DNA of 64,000 bases from Siphonodentalium dalli (GCA_032622095.1 CP136068.1:130147989-130211988), one strand, 5' to 3'; positions 11,508 to 24,011 are shown, numbered from the stretch's first letter. Numbers and translations are program-made. Notes: a model not told the origin generated them from the sequence alone.

Positions 11508-13320
11508 ACAGATGAATCGTGAAATGATGACAATGGTGGGGAATTTTTTGGGTTGTTGCGTGATAAGAATGACGTTTGCCTATTGTGGTATGCATGCGCC
11601 AGGTGCCATGACTGTTAACTGGTTATCATATATACATCCATTAGTAAGTAACATACAAAATAATCGTTACCGGAATGCATTTAGTACTACATATATAGCG
11701 GAGAGTATCATGTTGCCGCATAACGCGGCCGGAATCCAAAGCAATTCGTTACACGTACAAGCGATAAAATCATGGGAATCTTTTTGTTCTCATGATATGT
11801 CTGTACTGCATTAAATATGTGTTTGTTTTTGCGAAGGCTAAGCTCCCTTGATCCCCGCAATAGAGTATTCTCAGATAGGGCAACGTTGGGGGTATGGATT
11901 AATATAGTTATCTTCTGGGGTCTTGATAAAATGTAAATTCAAAGAGATAGTGGTAAGTTGTCTCAAATTCCCCACATAAACAGAAGGGAGAATTATTTTA
12001 CATGATTATCTGCACGGGGTCGCACCTGCTCCGTGAGAACTGGTTCGCATTCAGTTTTGGACACGGTGTCACGGTGCGCTCTTGCATTTTCACGAGAAAC
12101 GGACAAGACACTGCAGAAAATGAAGAGCATTTCCGTCGTTATCAGGATTACTAGATATTTGTGAGCGTTCATTGATAGCTGTTGCTATGGATAACAATAC
12201 TAGCTATTGATATGATCAATGTTCGTTGACCAAACTTCGAATTATCGAACCAATAGTAAGATTTGTTGATTATATTCCTATTCCCAATGTCTGTTTTTAA
12301 ATGCTATGTTCGCTACAAAAGCAGACTTTCCCAGCTGATTTTCGGTAATATTTCACCGAGACGATTCCCGGCTGTCATAATCCGATATGAAATGTCAAAT
12401 ATTCCAAAGGTATTCGCACCATATGCGTCTTTTATTTGTAAGTCAAGCATGCCCCAGTGCACATTGTCGGACGCTAAGGTTCGCATTCTGCAAAATTTGA
12501 TAGGCTCCAGTGCGCATTATGAATAGGGTAACACGTCTTGGAATCATGGGGATTGTATCAAAATGTGTCTTACCTGAGTGTATATATATATTTACTTCTT
12601 TCTTTAAGCATACCGATGCTGGTAAAAACTTAAGAAATTGCCATTAAATAAATAAACAAAGGTTAAACAAACAATTTTTTTTCAAAAAGGTGGTAAGTGT
12701 TTTCTCCTGTTTTGAGCCTAATTGACAGTATAAGCTATCTGCACAGTACAGAAGTTACTCTCCATTGTAGATCCATAACTCCATGCACAGTGCGTTGGAA
12801 GCCACTGATAATCCGAGCTAAAACACTACCAAACACAGACACCTTCTAAAAATTTAGAGTTATATTATGCAGATAATTAGTTATCCGACATATCTCTTAA
12901 ACCGAAAATAACAACTGCTTTAAAGAGAAACTAGTATATGCGGACCAAAATGTAATTAATGGGGCAATCGCCACGAAAACTGAGATGTCCACACGACGAC
13001 GTAACCATCGTGGGAAATGTGGCAAATAGAAAAAAATAGAACATATAGATACCTGAATTAATCAAGTTTGGCTCTGACTAGCTTATCTTTAAGATTCTGA
13101 TTCTTCTTAAATGCGATTATCACTTTCTTGTTGAGTGGTTCAGCCAGTTCTCTGTGTTGCGGCGACTATACACAAGAGGAAGACATATCAAGCTGTTGGT
13201 GGAGGTGGTTGATAAACATTAATTCCATAAGGAGTTGTGGTTTTGAGTGTGGATATCCAAACTTCTTCTCGCTTCAGTCTCATATACTTAGAGTCCTCTT
13301 CTGTTTCATAGAGAGGCAAT
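11508..13320. other. Intergenic sequence, no gene recognised
   Basis: Open frames at 11,512-11,814, 12,263-12,526 and 13,128-13,370 show no recognisable family or splice context. TA-rich tracts lie near 12,582. Confidence 0.4.
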
Positions 13321-13322
13321 AT

Positions 13323-14050
13323 CTATATGGGCATGAAACGAAAGTTAATGATAACGTTATGCCCCGGTGAACAGAAATTGTTGGCAACTGGCTCGTCCAA
13401 CTTCTGTTTGCTGTTTGAGAGATGTAACCTCATGCGGACTATGAGTTCAGTTTTGGTCTGGCCTACATATTGGAATCTGCAAAACTGACAGGTTATAAGA
13501 TAAATTAAATTTGCAGAGTAGCAATCCATTTGATGAGTGATCCGATATTGAACGCTAGTGGTTTCGCTCTGAAATAAATTCCCAATCTGAATATATTGTC
13601 TGATGTTCATGGCGCAACGCTTCTTTTTGGAGTAAGTGACCTTTATGTTCGAGAAGTAGCAGCCGTTCGGGTGCAGTTTGAAAGGAAGTGAAGGTGATTT
13701 AAACTGACGAAATTCAAAAATAGTTTCAGATTAAATTTTTCTGAGTTGGCGTATTGAGTAGCCTCGATGAATAAGATATTGAATGAGAATGTTACAAGCT
13801 TGATTAAGATCAGGTTGATCTGAACAAATTCTGAGAAAGCGGATAATTTGGGACTTGATGAGGCCATTAAAAGTCTAGGAGGATGAAATGAGCTTTTATG
13901 TAACAAAGCATGAGTATCAGTCCCATTGAAGAAGAACGTTGTGTCTAATAAGATCTGATAAACCTTGTTCAGTGTTGCTGTTACTGTACCATAACTAGCA
14001 ATAGGAAATGTTTCGAAATGACTGCGAAGAATGTATTTACTGATGCAAAA
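13323..14050 (-). pseudogene. Penelope-like element remnant (RT end plus GIY-YIG endonuclease)
   Basis: Read on the minus strand, about 13,930 down to 13,740 encodes, across frames, THALLH, SSFHPPRTFNGLIKSQ, RFLRIC and HRGYS. These are hallmarks of the end of Penelope-like reverse transcriptase. The open frame 13,610-13,323 then encodes the GIY-YIG-type segment: YLITCQFC, QYVGQT, a downstream R/H-rich helix and an SPGH motif. At least one frameshift separates the two parts and the N-terminal two thirds are missing. The frame stops at 13,323. It is a 5'-truncated, dead copy. The identification rests on motif recognition. Confidence 0.75.
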
Positions 14051-14409
14051 TCTGCGGCTAAATGACAATGCATCGGCTCGGAACTGGGTACACAGTTTTC
14101 AGCTCCTCAAATTAACTATTGGATCGATAGCATTGAGTCATTTGGAGAATAACTGTAGCATCAGATGTAGATTAATCTCACCGTCGTCTGCCCAGAATGC
14201 CGCTTATCGTCGTTGACCTATTTGATGGATCTGAAACGAACCGTGGCATTGGCAAATGCTCACTGTGTCCAAAACTGAATGCGAACCAGTTCTCACCGGG
14301 CAGGTGCAACCCCGTGATCTGTCAGGTCACAACTGAGGTGGCTGCATCTCAGTCTAAGTGTAAACAATATTTTACTTTCGAACACAACATTCAACACATA
14401 CAAACAAAT
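14051..14409. other. Short intergenic stretch between retroelement remnants
   Basis: Two overlapping plus-strand frames (14,031-14,412) contain a CXXC pair (CSLCPK) but no family I recognise. This may be upstream Penelope-like sequence in decay. Confidence 0.3.
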
Positions 14410-15274
14410 TAATATAAATTGATATAATATGTTCCCAAAACGGGGATAAGACAACAAGCCTAAAAGGCTTTTATTAAGTACTTTCCTCGGAATAAGAAAG
14501 TTACCCTTGGTATCAGAATAGATACCATATAAGGCGAATTTAACAGACGGGAATAACATCTTAGATCAGAAAAATATTGATTTAGGAGGGGGTGGCGAGA
14601 TAGAGTGCAGGAAGGAAGAACGTTTGAAAAGTTAATTGGCAGTTCAGTCGTAACCGGATATGAAGGATATGATATTTGCGGAATTTACTTTTATAAAAAA
14701 TAGGCAGGTGGGCGTATATTGTCACGGTTGAGTTCCTTTTAGAAGTCTTCGATTGTACTGATGCCCTTTGTAGTTTCCGGTAGTTTGTTCCATTCGGTAA
14801 TTGCAGCTGGTAAGAAAGAATCCATATAATAGTCACATTTAATATTCGGGGGTAGTCTTACATGTTCAAACTGAAGTTATATCTGGAATTGTTTACCTGA
14901 ATTGGTATACAGAACTTCTTAAAATTGATGGAGCAGTTGAACGTATCATTTAAAAAAAATTGGCATAGCTTGTGTTTTCTACGACGTGAGGAGAGGAGTT
15001 CTCAGGCATTTTCTGATAAAAGACGCGCATTACTCGTACTGATGGTTGCACCTGTTACTATTCGGGCCATTTCGTTCTGAACCTTTTCAATGTCATCACT
15101 AAGATAATCAGGGCAGTTATCCCACACAGGGGAGGCATATTCTATTCCAGTATTGGTCGGATAAATGTGTAATGTATTTTTTACAAGCGTTACCCTGCAT
15201 AGCCTGTATCTATGTTTACGTACTAAAATTACTCGACTCCATGCTTTATCAAGCATATAGAGCTTGAGCTGCAT
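14410..15274 (-). pseudogene. CR1/Jockey-like LINE, 3' segment (part 3 of 3)
   Basis: The minus-strand frame 15,274-15,002 carries the post-RT region: a KLYML helix, then GIEYASPVWDNC and EKVQNEMARIVTGAT, typical of CR1/Jockey-type LINE C-termini. Further frames to about 14,600 carry LPAAITEWNKLP and IRLRLNCQLT with a frameshift. The 3' untranslated end appears to reach about 14,410. Upstream coding sequence is absent to the right because a 5-kb element (15,278-20,330) is inserted. It resumes at 20,344. Confidence 0.75.
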
Positions 15275-15392
15275 GTAGACCCCCCTCCCCCCTATGCGGA
15301 TTTTTGGTGGTTATGATATCTTTGTAGAACTATATCAGTCCTTCAATTTGCCGGTTGTTTGCCATCTGGCGATAGGGGCTTTATAGAGTTAT

Positions 15393-16605
15393 CGGTCTTT
15401 GAATCCAAGATGGCCGCCAACGTTGAATATCTAACCAGGTAAATTTCAATTCGCAATTAATCAGGAAGTTTATGAGGTATTACGTCGTGCGATATGCCAT
15501 TCTATTGATAATTGAGTACTCCTTATTTATTTGTAGGAATAAATTTCATATATTTAAAATGGTCGCCAAAATGGCCACCGGAAGTGGAAAATGTGACACT
15601 TTTTCACTAATATCTTCTATATCAGTTTCTGCTGTTTAGAACTGATTGAGAATTGTGACTTTATTTTGTATTGTTTATATTAACTGATCATTGGGGCAAT
15701 GAAATAAGAAATTCATTGGGTCCTAGGCCCTTCCGATCCCTCAAAAATTTGACTTTACAGGAAGCGGTATAAAATTTTCACAAAAAAATCACAATTGGGA
15801 TTCTAGTCACATTTCAACAAGGAATGAGCAGAACTGTGTTATGTAAGTGAGACATACCATTACCCGTGAATATTCCAAGTCATTGGAACCAAAATTGTTA
15901 CTTTGGATCAAAATGGCCGCCAAAATGGCCGCCAAAATATGGAAAATTGTAAATATTGTAAATATATTGCCCCAGCGTTCATTGCAATCGCTTACAATCT
16001 GTAGTTGATGAAGTAAATTGGCTATTCTGCCTTATATCCATTGAAAACTAACATGTCTGAATCACCTTGGTTAAGTTTTAGTATTGTAACCACTGACATT
16101 ACAAGAAATATTGGATTTTACTCTCACACACTTGACATAAATACCGGCAAAAATTAACTTTTCATGTTTTGATCATTTTTATTAAAAGTAAACTGTAACT
16201 AACTTTGATATGAACGGTGTTTATCGTTTTGGTCTAATGTAAATGTGTCACACTAAGGTCATTATAGAGCAAATTACTCAAGATGACTTCCAAAATGGCA
16301 ACCAACTTGGGTAAAAAGTTCATTGTTCACATATATCCGGAACATTATTGTCTGCTGTTCCGAAAAGTTAGCAAATTGTAACTTACTTGGTTATTATGCA
16401 TATTAGGTAATCAACTGACAACTAAATATTATTGGCTGTCCCGGTTCCTTATGGGGCATGACAAATTCATTTTAAAGTTGCTTATGGAATTTTGCCGAAA
16501 ACCTCTTTTGGGATTCTGGCCACTTTGAATCTTTGAAACGGAACTAAGATGAACCATAATCTGTGGTGACTATTCTGGCTAATTTGACTCATTAGGATAA
16601 AATTG
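15393..16605. repeat. Left arm of foldback element 1
   Basis: Starts near GAATCCAAGATGGCCGCC and contains several AAAATGGCCGCC words, one fused to ACCGGAAGTG at 15,561-15,587. Landmarks shared with the right arm include TCGTGCGATATG, CAGTTTCTGCTGTT, TTTGGATCAAAATGG and TTTTGGGATTCTGGCCA. It has no coding frame of note. Confidence 0.75.
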
Positions 16606-16639
16606 ATCACCTCGATACAAGAGGGAGGTCAATATGGTA

Positions 16640-18480
16640 GCCCGTGAGTTACTGCATGGTCATACGTGAGGTGAATAGGTATACATGGAGTTATTTTATG
16701 ATCATGAATGATGTGAACAGATATACAAGGAATGTCTATATGATCGTGAGTGGGAAGTCCATTGTGAGATGTATATGTATACAAATAGTGGCCGTATGGT
16801 AATGTGTGAGCTGAATATGTTTACATGGAGTGACTGTATGGTTGTATGGTTATGTGTGGATATACGGGTAACACGATGTGGCTGTACGTACAATGATATT
16901 GTGTGCGGATATAACGGGAGTAGCTACAATGTCATATGTGTTGTTTATGTATATATGGAGTGACTACGGTCATGGGTGGGATGTATAGCTATATATTTGG
17001 TGGCTGTATTGCCACATGTGGGTGACCATTTATACATCTGGTGTCTATGTGATGATGGGTGGGGTTTATGGATAAATAGGGAGTGGTTGGATGAATATGT
17101 GTAATGTGTATAGGTGTAAATGGACTGACAGCACGGTCACGAATATACATGCCTGAGTATATCTGGGTGGTCGTTGGCGAGCGTGTAGGTATATAGGGAG
17201 TGCCGTGGTGGTAATGGGTGCCGGGATGTATATTTATATATGTCGTGGATGTATATTGTCATCGGTGGATGTATAGGTATACAGGGAGTAACTGTGTGAT
17301 CATGGATGGCGAGTGACTGAATTGTCATGTGTGGGGTGTATATAAAAGTCTGGAATGTATAATTGATCATGTGTGAGAAGTATTGGTACACCTGGAAGGA
17401 CTTTATTGTCATTGGTGATGTGTATATGTACACCTGGAGTGACTCTATGGGCATGTTTGTGTTGCATATGTATATATCGAGTGGCTATATAACCATGGGT
17501 ATGGTGAATAGGTATACAGGGATTGACTGTGTGGCAATTAATGAAATGAATAGGTGTACAAGGAGTGACCGTGTGATCACCAATTTGGTGAATATGTATA
17601 CACGGAGTGAAATGGGTCAGGTGTAGGAGTATACCTGGTGTGCATGTATGGTGACTCATTGTCATGTGTACGGGTATACGCCAAGTGGTTGTATAGTCAT
17701 TGGGCGAGGGGTATATATGTATAGCACGTGTGACTATATGACCATTGCTGAGGTGCATATATATACCTGGAGTCACTCTATGGTTATGCGTGGGGTGTAT
17801 ATGCTTATCTTGAGTGGCTATTTCGCAATTGGCGTGGCGAGTAGATATGCAGGGATTGACCGTATGACCAATGGTGATGTGAATATGTGTACATGTAGTG
17901 ACTGTATGATCATGAATGTGGTGAATACAGGGAGTGGCTATATGGTCATGGGTCAGGTGTAACAGTTTACATGGTGTACATGTATGTTGACCCATGACTG
18001 TGCGGGGTGTATGGGTATACGCAAGTGGGGTTATATGGCCATTGCTGAGGTGCATATGTATACATGGAGCGATGCAATGGTCATGGGTGGGGTGTATATG
18101 TATACCTTGAATGGCTATTTGGCCATGGGTGTGGAACATAGGTACACATGGATTGACTGTATGGCCAATGGTGAGGTCAATATGTATACAATGATTGACT
18201 GTGTGACCATGAATGTGGTGAATATGTATACATATAGTGACGATACGGTCATTGGTCAGTTGTAGGAGGTATACCTGGCGTGCATGCATTAAATTGTTAT
18301 TGACAGATGTATGGTCATGTGTGGTGTGCAGAGATATACACAAGTATGGCTGTGTGGTTATGGGTGAGGTGTATGTTTATAAAGCGAGCGACTATATTGT
18401 CATATGTGTGTTGTTTATTTGTATTTGGAGTGACTGTATGGCCCTGGTGGGTTGTACATGTGTACCTTGGGTGGCTATCG
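16640..18480. repeat. 42-bp GT-rich minisatellite
   Basis: About 44 diverged units of the type GTATATGTATACATGGAGTG followed by ACTGTATGGTCATGGGTGG. Because 42 is a multiple of three and the unit has few stops, long frames remain open on both strands, including 347 codons at 17,300-18,343 (-) with a 14-residue His/Thr/Pro-rich period. I treat these as by-products, not genes. The same minisatellite occupies the centre of the second foldback element. Confidence 0.85.
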
Positions 18481-18589
18481 CTTTCTATAATAACTCAATG
18501 ATATGTTACTTGATATAGAGATCACACCAGAGAGTCCTCCTTGGTGGCGTGTATGCACGATGGAGGAAATGTTAAACGATTTTCCTGAC

Positions 18590-19805
18590 AATAGTTGATA
18601 AGTGTTTATGCTAATGGGCCAGAAGAGTAGCCACATATTATGGTCGGATGGTCCCTCTCAGTTCCGTTTCAAATTTCTGCCCATTTATTTTCAAAAACTT
18701 GGCCAGAATCCCAAAAGACGTTTTCGGCACAATTGTACACTGCACATTTTAAAATTAAATGATCGTGCCTCATAATGTACAGTGCCAACCAGAATATAAA
18801 ATGTAGTTGTCAGTCGATTAACTAACGTGTATAATAACAAAGTTAGTCACACTTTGCTACCTTTTCGGAACAGCAGATAATTATGTTCCGGATATATGTG
18901 AAAATAAACTTTTTACCCAATTTAGTTGCCATTTTGTTTGGAAGCCACCTTGAGTAATTTGGTCATTAAACACCTTATTGTGACACATTTAAGATAGATA
19001 AAAACAATAAACACCTCTCATTCCAAAGATAGTTACAGTTTACTTGCAAAAAATGGTTCAAACATGAGAAGAGATTTTTTGCCGATATTTATGTCACGTT
19101 TGTGAGAGTGAAATCCAATATTTCTGGTAATGTCTTTGTTACAATAGTTAGTAACAATGTTAGTATTCAATGTATAGAAGGCAGAATAGCCAATTTCATT
19201 CATCAACCACAAATTGTAAGCGATTCCAGGACACACTGGGGCAATATCTACCATTTTCCATATTTTGGCGGCCATTTTGGTGGCCATTTTGATCCAAAGT
19301 AACAACTTTTGTTCCTATGAATTGGAGTATCCATGTATAATGGTATTCCTCACTTACATTCCACAGTTGTGCTCATTCTTTGTTGAAATTTGAACAGAAA
19401 CCCAATTGTGATTTTTTGGTGAAATTTTATACCGCATTCTGTAAAATCAAACTTTTGAGGGAACGGAGGGGGCTAGGACCCCAATAATTGCTTTTTTCAT
19501 TACCCCAATGATTAGTTAATTTAAAACTATAAAAAATAAGGTCACAATCCTCAATCAGTTCCAAACAGCAGAAACTGATCAAGAAGATATGAGTTAAAAA
19601 ATAGTCATATTTTCTACTTCCGGTGGCCATTTTGGCGGCCATTTTGAATATATGAAATTTATTTATACTTCTCAATAAGGACTACTCAACTATCAATAGA
19701 ATAACATATCGCACGACTTAATATCTCATAAACTGCCCGAGTGATTGCGAATTAAAATTTATCAAGTCAGATATTCAATTTTGGCGGCCATCTTGGATTC
19801 AATGG
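18590..19805. repeat. Right arm of foldback element 1
   Basis: Reverse complement of 15,393-16,605, with diverged substitutions and small indels. It ends at GGCGGCCATCTTGGATTC near 19,797. It contains the ACTTCCGGTGGCCATTTTGG block at 19,616-19,635. Confidence 0.75.
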
Positions 19806-20343
19806 CCTCGAAACATGTGAACATTGACTACCTATATGCATCCATGTGCTCGTGGAATGTTATAGAAAACTGGCCTGGTCTATGTTCTCGTGGAAAATCA
19901 TGAAAACATCGGTATTGTTCATAGTTTAATCACGTTATGCATGCGTAAGTTCACACACTGTACTTTTTCAGATATATCTTCAAAATAAACGAAAAATCAT
20001 ATCATCGGTGTCACTTTAAGAAAAATATCGAGTCAGGTGCCCATGTGACGCTATCTACGCAGACACATGTTATATTCAGTTCGAATGAAACTGAGTTTGA
20101 AAAGATACATACAGTTTTAGTATTAATTTTGAGAGAAATATGTCCCCTACCCCCAATAAGGATTTTATCGCAAAAAATCACAGTAGTTTTATAAAAATCG
20201 CTATAAAATGAAAAAGCCCCCACGCCCGAGTGGCAAACAAGCAGAAAAATGTGTGAAATACATCCCTCTATCGGAAAAACATAGTCGGCTAAAATCCGCA
20301 CAGGGGGGGGGGGGGGGGGGAGGGTGGCCATATGGTAGCTCAA

Positions 20344-21870
20344 GGTCTAATAGATCTGATGTGGACACCCCATGAGCGCATGTTATCGAAAGTGTCCCAG
20401 CTGTTTATGGCTGTTAACCTCGACAATGTCGCGGCTCCCATGGTCAGATCTAGGTGATATACTGGTGTTACTTCACTGGAGATTAAGGGATCTTCCGTTT
20501 TCAATGGATTGAATATTACAAGATATACATAGTAGGGTAATCGATAGTGAGGATTAGAGAGGTATCATCAGCAACTAGACGAATTTTAGACCGTATATTT
20601 TCGCTTATATTATTAATATAAATAAAAAACAGAAGGGGGACTAATACGAAGCCATGTGGGACACCGGCTGTTACATCTGTTAATTTCGAATGTGTGCCGT
20701 CTATGACAACTTGTTGTTGGCTAAATTCAAGATACGATTTCACTAAGTTATACAAGTTTCAACTTACACCCATTTTCGTCATTTTTGTCAAAAGGCCACG
20801 GTGCCAGACTTTATCGAACGTTTTACTTATGTCGCATAATATACACTTGGCCTCTTTTCCGTCGTCTAGTGATCGACACATATTGTCATATATTTCGGTA
20901 AGTTGGAACTTGGAAAACTGTTGAGTCATTGCGCATGAAACCAGCTTGGTAAAATGATAGAGTTTGTTTTCATTAAGATATTCCCATAGATATTTATAAA
21001 TACATTTTTCATAGACCTTTGAGACATAGCTTAGTACCGGGAATTGGTCGGTAATTTGATATAAGACTGGAATCACCGCTCTTGAATATAGGTCTAACAT
21101 GGGAACGCTTCCACTGAGGTGGATAGTAGCTGCTTTTGGTAAATATTCTAAAATATAATTCAATAGGTTCGCAGAGCGAGGAGGCATACTTTTTCAAAGC
21201 TCTCGGACTTATTCCGTCGGTCCCACTTGACTTAAATATTTTGAGACGGATTAACGCTTTGTAAATGTGATTTTTTAAAATCCTTTAATGTGGCTATTGT
21301 GTTATCAGGATCGAGCACTGGTAGGCGTTTCCCGACGTCATTCATCAACTGATGAAATATTACAAAAGGAAAATTGAAAGCATTTGCTTTTTTAGTTGGG
21401 GAGACCAGGATTTCGCCCAATATATGTTCAACGGGGTATTGATCTATCACTGGTTGAAAAAATACTATTTTTGGATGGTTTTCCAACAAGAGGTCTGGTC
21501 ATTGGATGGGTTATTCAATTTATTTTCATTCTTTTTGTCATAATCACGTTTGCTTTTTCTAATAGCCGATTTAGTTTCATTACGTTTAGATCCAAAGTTT
21601 ACCCATGTGTGTGGTGTGTTTTGCATTTTAGCTATCTCATGTACTCGATTCCGTTGCCTCATCAGCTTCCGTACATTACACGTAAGACATTGGGGACTAC
21701 CTTTCCGGATCAGTACTATTTTATTGGGAATATTTTCACTGCATACCTTCTCAAGTTTTGTAGTCAAGTTATCTGCATGAGCTGATAGTTCAAATGGTGT
21801 ATTATCGTCATAGTTCCAGCCCAAGAAGTCTTCGTTCATAGTATCGAAGTCAGCCAGATTTTAATTCCAG
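20344..21870 (-). pseudogene. CR1/Jockey-like LINE, reverse transcriptase segment (part 2 of 3)
   Basis: On the minus strand from 21,839 to 21,465 lies the endonuclease-RT linker (WVNFGSKRNETKSAIRKSKR). From 21,187 to 20,759 is the RT fingers/palm, with CILCDISKTFDKVWHRGLL. From 20,755 to 20,516 are AGVPHGFVLVPLLFFIYINN and the catalytic box, here VADD instead of Y/FADD. A frame after 20,516 carries NSHKQLGHF, the post-palm motif. Frame breaks between 20,755 and 20,759, and elsewhere, show it is dead. The left side is cut by foldback element 1 and the right side by the palindrome at 21,871. Both flanks rejoin to the same LINE. Confidence 0.85.
21865..21870. repeat. Target-site duplication, left copy (TTCCAG)
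   Basis: TTCCAG sits immediately before the first base of the palindromic element and is repeated exactly at 31,176-31,181, immediately after its last base. Six bases is the duplication length known for Polinton/Maverick insertions. Confidence 0.85.
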
Positions 21871-22867
21871 AGAAGAATAGCCGTCTCGTTACCCCCACAT
21901 CTAAAAATAGAATTTGTGGGTCTAAAATTGGTTGTACTAAAATATTCCCAAAATATCAAAACCCAAAAAAAATTTCAAAACTTCCAAAATTTATTTTTCC
22001 AAAAAATTTCAAAATCCCAAAACCAAAAAATTTCAAAATCCCCAAATTTCAAAAAAAAGAAAAAATTTCAAAACCCCCAAAATTATTTCTCTAAAAAAAA
22101 AGTTTAAATAAAAAATTTATAACGAGTTTTCGGTTTCTGATAATCTCGATATTAAAAAATGTCGAATGTTAAATTATTTGCGTGTAATATCTTTCGTTAT
22201 TTTTTTTGTTCAAATATTTTTCATGAAATTATTAATCGATGTTTAGAAATAGCTTTATTGGACATTGTGACCATCGGTATGAATGCATACATTCCAGTGT
22301 TTATCGGACGCAGTTCATACATATATAATTGTCATACCTGAAAATAGACACCATTACTCTTACATAAATAATAAAGAGCGTTTATTCTTAACTTCTCTAT
22401 CCCAGATGAAGTTATTGAGTATATGACAGGTGTGTATTATCGTGAATTATTGGAAGTATTGAGATGTACTATCTTGAATCACGAGCGGACAACCCCCCAG
22501 AATGAATTGTCATATTCGATGGAACATATTATGTACACGTAATCACACACGACATTGTGGGTAACAATGTGTCTTTCACACCTTGCTTTACCAAATGAAT
22601 CCTATTATATTCCCGTTCACAGTTATATGCCATTCAGAAAACATATCGATTTAATGTCTGAGCAGTATTAGTTGTTTAACGGGTTAGTATCAATTAAGGT
22701 TGATAAACTGTGTCATTGTTAGCATTAACACGATAATTAGTTATCCAAAACATGCATACATAATACGTTCAGGTCGTGAGACACTCAATAATAGAAATTG
22801 ATTCGGTGTCATTGTTATAACATTACGTAATAACCACTTATCGCCCCACATTCATACTTACGCTTTG

Positions 22868-23069
22868 GACATTTTATCAGTTTATCACGTGATCACTAAA
22901 TGTGGCAATCGGGTATCCACCGATGCCTGCAATATATTATTTATAATAATTGGACTCATTGATCTCACGTGAATAATACTCTTAGTTGTTCCAATAAAAT
23001 AGTTATCAAATTCGATCACCAATAGATTTGACTGTGGAATGTAATGACCTTTAACTTATTTATCGATCT
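22868..23069. repeat. Internal direct repeat R1, outer copy (left arm)
   Basis: About 200 bp starting GGACATTTTATCAGTTTATC and including CACGTGATCACTAAATGTGG. It recurs with few changes at about 24,013-24,213, and both are mirrored in the right arm (about 28,846-29,048 and 29,978-30,178). It contains no gene. The conserved CACGTGATCAC word could be a protein-binding site, which is speculative. Confidence 0.75.
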
Positions 23070-23350
23070 AAAGGGACACTCATTATGAATGAATGTTAAC
23101 AATACAAGCGCACGAATGAAGAGCGTTGAACATATACGAAATTACTACACGAATGAATTGAACCTTGAAATTTATATTTCACATCTTACCAACAACAGCT
23201 ACAGACATAATCATAGTATTATACTGTCTTGCATGTACACACGCTATGACATCATTAAAGGTGGACAATCCACTCACGGTGTGACAACAGATACGGACAT
23301 AGGCATAGTGTTATACAGTCTTCTATGTACCCACGCTATGACACCATTAA
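23070..23350. repeat. Internal direct repeat R2, outer copy (left arm)
   Basis: About 280 bp with GGGACACTCATTATGAATGA, ACACGAATGAATTGAACC and GTGTGACAACAGATAC. It recurs almost unchanged at about 24,612-24,890 and partially at about 24,375-24,540, and is mirrored at 28,170-28,440 and 29,695-29,975. Small open frames inside (92 and 85 codons) are preserved only because the repeat is, and I do not call them genes. Confidence 0.7.
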
Positions 23351-23393
23351 CGTACATTGGATGTTAGGTCTATGACTCTTGAGTATGCACCAA

Positions 23394-23621
23394 TCAATGA
23401 GCAAATGAGCAAAAAATGAGCAAATGAGCAAAAAAGTGAGCAAATGAGCAAGAAAATGAGCAAATGAGCAAGAAAATGAGTAAATGAACAATAAAAATGA
23501 GCAAATGAGCAAAAAAATGAGCAAATGAGCAAAAAAATGAGCAAATGAGCAATAAAAATGAGCAAATGAGCAAAAAAATAAGCAAATGAGCAAAAAAATG
23601 AGCAAATGAGCAAAAAAATGA
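23394..23621. repeat. TGAGCAAA tandem tract (left arm, outer)
   Basis: About 228 bp of alternating TGAGCAAA and TGAGCAAAAAAA units with an effective period near 20 bp, mirrored at 29,435-29,647. Shorter tracts of the same unit flank the loop at 26,333-26,420 and 26,641-26,733. The Leu/Phe/Cys/His-rich frames they create are artefacts of the repeat. Confidence 0.85.
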
Positions 23622-24011
23622 GATGTAACATTATATCACTGTTATTGTATCAATTGATAGGTTCAGACAAGTTCGATGTTTAGAAAAGAAAAGTTACCTA
23701 TAATTCTGCTGTGGTTAAGCAGTCCATTATTTAGGGCATACCTGTATGTAGGCCTATCAGTGGATGAATAGTCTGCCGGAGAAGTACTGTGTAGACAGGT
23801 CTTGTCGCTAAGAGAGTCAGACGAGAAGTGAAGGCTCGGCTATTAAAACATAGTAATGCGATAGCGAATATCAAACGAGTCTGCGCACGCATATCTGTCA
23901 AAAGGATACAATAGCAGTCATTGGTCAATTTATCCCCGGTGTCAGCTCAGTACCCAATCGGGACGAAGCCGAAGGTCAACTCATTTTTTTTGCTCATTAT
24001 AGTACGTCACT

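Larger units (their letters stand above)
15278..20330. mobile_element. Foldback-type element 1: inverted arms around a 42-bp minisatellite
   Basis: The left arm (about 15,393-16,605) and right arm (about 18,590-19,805) are inverted copies of about 1.2 kb. A weaker outer inverted match (CCCTCCCCCC, TGCGGATTTT, TTGTTTGCCA) extends the structure to about 15,278 and 20,330. The centre (about 16,640-18,480) is a 42-bp minisatellite. It interrupts a LINE whose coding order resumes on either side, so it is a true insertion. A second copy lies at 52,564-55,345. No transposase and no clear target duplication are seen. The superfamily is therefore unknown. Confidence 0.75.

Noticed and set aside
11227-11595. 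Arg/Glu-rich and Ser/Leu-rich ORFs of 70-109 codons
   Set aside because: Direct by-product of a GA microsatellite open on both strands.
13643-14068. A separate 141-residue protein on the minus strand
   Set aside because: It runs partly out of frame with the Penelope-like RT motifs, which read in a neighbouring frame over the same bases.
16640-18480. CRISPR-like or other regularly spaced repeat array
   Set aside because: Units abut with no unique spacers, the period is 42 bp, and the context is eukaryotic.
15278-20330. Target duplication of foldback element 1
   Set aside because: The outer flanks share AGCTCAAG-like words only in inverted, not direct, orientation; no duplication could be fixed.
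23336-23631. Several 60-94-codon ORFs rich in Leu, Phe, Cys and His (also 29,431-29,707)
   Set aside because: They are translations of the TGAGCAAA tandem tract in three frames; no gene needed.
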